The position numbers and the translations under genes are program-made. The notes beneath the pieces are model-generated. The model had not been told where the DNA came from. It did not search any database and saw nothing but the letters and a program-made list of their open reading frames with translations. Shown here in pieces: positions 61,586 through 64,000 of a stretch of 64,000 nt of DNA. The stretch's first letter is position 1; the number at the start of each line of letters is the position of its first letter. The DNA is taken from assembly GCA_036583965.1 (NCBI GenBank), contig JAZBQD010000027.1:8161187-8225186 (forward strand), written 5' to 3'. The stretch comes from Prunella strophiata (Eukaryota > Chordata > Aves > Passeriformes > Prunellidae).

Positions 61586-64000
61586 TGCTGTAAGTTTCCC
61601 ATTACTGTTTTTCCTCCCCAGATTATCATATCCTGTCAGCTTGGTTTCAGACCTGTGGTACAGAGCCTTGTGTGGCCCTGAATCACTTATTTCTCCTCTT
61701 TGGGTCTGACAAAAACGTCTCACTTGGAAAGGTCAGGTTTGAGATCTGTTTGAAGACCATTGCTTATGGCAATGTTGACTGAGGTCTCGACAAGCTCTTA
61801 AGGATTGCTGCCTTAGCCTGACTTTTTGTTAAAATCTGTGATTTCCACAAAAAGCCATTAAGGACCGTGTGTTAATTTTGGGAGCTTTCTTGCACAGATC
61901 TGGGTACCAAAGTGCCCTGGGCAGCTTCAGGGGAGGTCAGTGATGACAGGCTGGGAAGTGTAACAGCAGGAGGATGAGAGCCCTCAAACATGGTGTAGTC
62001 AGGGAGGAGACTTGGTTCCAGTTTCCATCAGAGGCAGTAGCCTAGCTCTACTCATCTCTGCTAGGAACTCTGCAACCCATAGGCTGGTTTCCCTGGAATT
62101 TTGATTGAAGGTGGAAGTTCCTGTGGTTATGTTCCTACTTGGAAAGAGGTGGCTTTGGCAAGAGGAGGAAACTTCTGGTAATGTTGCCATTCAGGAAAAT
62201 ACTGTGATATAAACTGAAACTCACTCTTTCCTAGGTATTGGAAAAGGAGCTCGTTCTCCAACGATCTGTAGGAAAAACACAGTTTGCTGGTTCTACTGAT
62301 CAGGAAAAAAAGACTTGGATTTTAATTATATTTTCTACTAAAATTGTTTAGGATTCTCAGGCCAGGCAGGCTCTCAGCTCCTCATCTGCTTCCACTGGAT
62401 ATGGAGGACAAAACAAGGAGGCTTTGCCAAAATTTGGCTGAAATGAAGGAGACTGCTGATTGGGTCCCAGCAGGGAGGAGGCTGGGTACCAGTCCAGTAT
62501 GGCACGGGCACAGGTCTTGTATTAACAAAATACAAACACAGTTGTGTTCAAAATCTCTTCCTGCTGGGCAAGAAAGGGAAATGAACACAGGCAAATAAAA
62601 TCTGAGTCTTAAAAGGGAAGGAGCTGTGCTAAGTGCAGTCTAGTTACAGCCTTGGATTACTGTGACTGTGGGAAAATGTGATGAGACACTTTACCCAAGC
62701 ACATTTGCTGTTTTCTTCTTTGTTTTGGGTGGGTTCATTCTATGCTGTTGTGTATAAGCAGGCAGTGATGGATTGTCCCACAGTTCTGTGCACAGTATCG
62801 AAGAGTGCTGGATTTAATTGTCCTGCATTTATTGTACAAAAGAAATGAGTTATGAGCCACTTTACAGCATCTCCAGTGAAAGTGATTATCAGTACTGCTC
62901 CTTGCCAGAGATATAACTCTGTCAAGCAGACTCCCTCCTCTCTTGGGTTCCTTGGAAAAAGCTTGTGAATTTACTGTCTCTTGCCAGTGAAAGCTTGGGG
63001 TAAAACACAAAACCAAAAGCTGCCAACAGCTATATATTCAGTTCAGATGTTGTAGGAATTTCTTACTCCATTATTTTCCTTCCTTTTCCCCTGGGTGGAT
63101 GGTCAGTCAGGATTGCTGAAGCACACAGCCGAAATAGTGCAGCAGAATGTGCTCTCAGTCGATTGCTCTTTTGGTATTGTGGGTGAACTGAGTGGCTGAG
63201 AAGACTTGGCTGTTGGCTTCACTTAGCTTTGTCCAGGGCTCACATGCATGTACAGCACAACTGCTGTGATGCCAGGGAAGGAAACCCTTCATCCCTCTGC
63301 ACCTAACCATATCCCACAGCTGTTTTCACACTGCTCCTCCCTGCATGGCACAGATAACTCCAGGAACAGGTTTAAGCTGAGGTGGATGCATAAAAGGAAT
63401 GTTACGAGCTCTGCCTCTGAGACATTGCACCATAACTCATGTGCAGAGGATTGGGGAGTTTTGCTCTTCACCTTTTCTGTTGAATTCTGCAGCATAATAA
63501 AGGACAGCAGGGTGGAATTTCAGGGACCATAACGTTGCCTGTCAGAAAGATATTTGGGGGTGATGCTTCCCAGTGTTCTAGGAAGAACACCTGCAGTGGA
63601 GATTTTGTGCTGGGGTTTGTTCAGATCTACAGAATTACTTTCAGCACCTTCAGGAGAGCTGACACACACTGTGTGCTTTGGGGATCTGTGGGTCCTGTCC
63701 CCTCTCTAGTAGGTTTTTCGTGCTGCCATTTAAACAAGCACAAGATTCCTGTGTGTTCACAGATATTTTTATGGCTGGGATAACCCAGATAAACAAGTGA
63801 ATCAGCACATGGATAGAGATAACACTGTGTACTCAACTGTGCAAGCTCTTACAAAAGGTTCCTTTATGCACTCCTCCACATGAACAGACCTTGCATGGTT
63901 TTATCAACAGGTCTACAACTGCCAGAAAGTCTTTTCTTGAGAAGAGGAAATAAAAGGGAGAAAAAGCTGTAAAAAGCCCTGGACTCTAATGGCACTACCA

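Larger units (their letters stand above)
46810..64000 (+). other. TRABD2B: TRABD2B intron, 5' part, running off the window
   Basis: The intron starts with donor GTATGG after the split glycine codon. The next exon should begin with the remaining two bases of a glycine codon followed by a histidine codon, and no such exon was recognised before the window ends, so the intron is at least 17.2 kb. Contents include a 31-bp tandem duplication at 48924-48992, a 12-bp-arm inverted repeat at 48144-48174, CR1 remnants near 52.03 and 60.07 kb, a TG/TA repeat near 57.15 kb, a MIR-like remnant near 58.42 kb, and a 22-bp palindrome at 61564-61585. Nothing else gene-like was found. Confidence 0.75.

Noticed and set aside
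1..64000. CRISPR arrays, operons, phage or bacterial mobile systems
   Set aside because: No direct-repeat/spacer pattern, ribosome-binding-site-linked gene series or integrase-like ORF was seen, and the spliced gene plus CR1/MIR remnants show vertebrate DNA.

Overview
This window is vertebrate nuclear DNA, most likely from a bird. The evidence is one protein-coding gene split into small exons with canonical splice sites and very long introns, degraded CR1 LINE tails of avian/archosaur type, a few MIR-like remnants, and otherwise unique AT-leaning sequence with no prokaryotic gene structure. Nearly all open reading frames are chance frames in non-coding DNA. The species cannot be named from the sequence.

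The recognisable gene is on the + strand. Two internal exons (30984-31130 and 46635-46809) encode consecutive pieces of the TraB/TIKI metalloprotease domain. The residues match my memory of TRABD2B (TIKI2), a membrane-anchored Wnt-inactivating protease, better than its paralogue TRABD2A. The intron between them is 15.5 kb. No further exon was recognised in the 30.9 kb upstream or the 17.2 kb downstream. The second exon stops inside the conserved GX2H motif, whose histidine must lie beyond the window.

Layout: 1-12.6 kb is unique sequence with MIR-like fragments, a perfect 14-bp-arm inverted repeat, a DR4 hormone-response-like motif and a pyrimidine tract. 12.6-14.3 kb is the most striking element, a roughly 1.5 kb G-rich array of GGGA tetranucleotides with regular GGGC and GGA interruptions, which switches abruptly to a CCTT tract. 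14.3-31 kb is unique sequence with T-rich low-complexity blocks and an unexplained coding-like stretch on the - strand near 26.6 kb. 31-47 kb holds the two exons, a CR1 fragment and a 39-nt poly-T run before the second exon. 47-64 kb is intron with small tandem duplications, palindromes and two further CR1 remnants.

I found no operon, CRISPR array, intact mobile element, RNA gene, CpG-island promoter or self-contained novel system. The best candidates for follow-up are the G-rich array and the - strand coding-like stretch.
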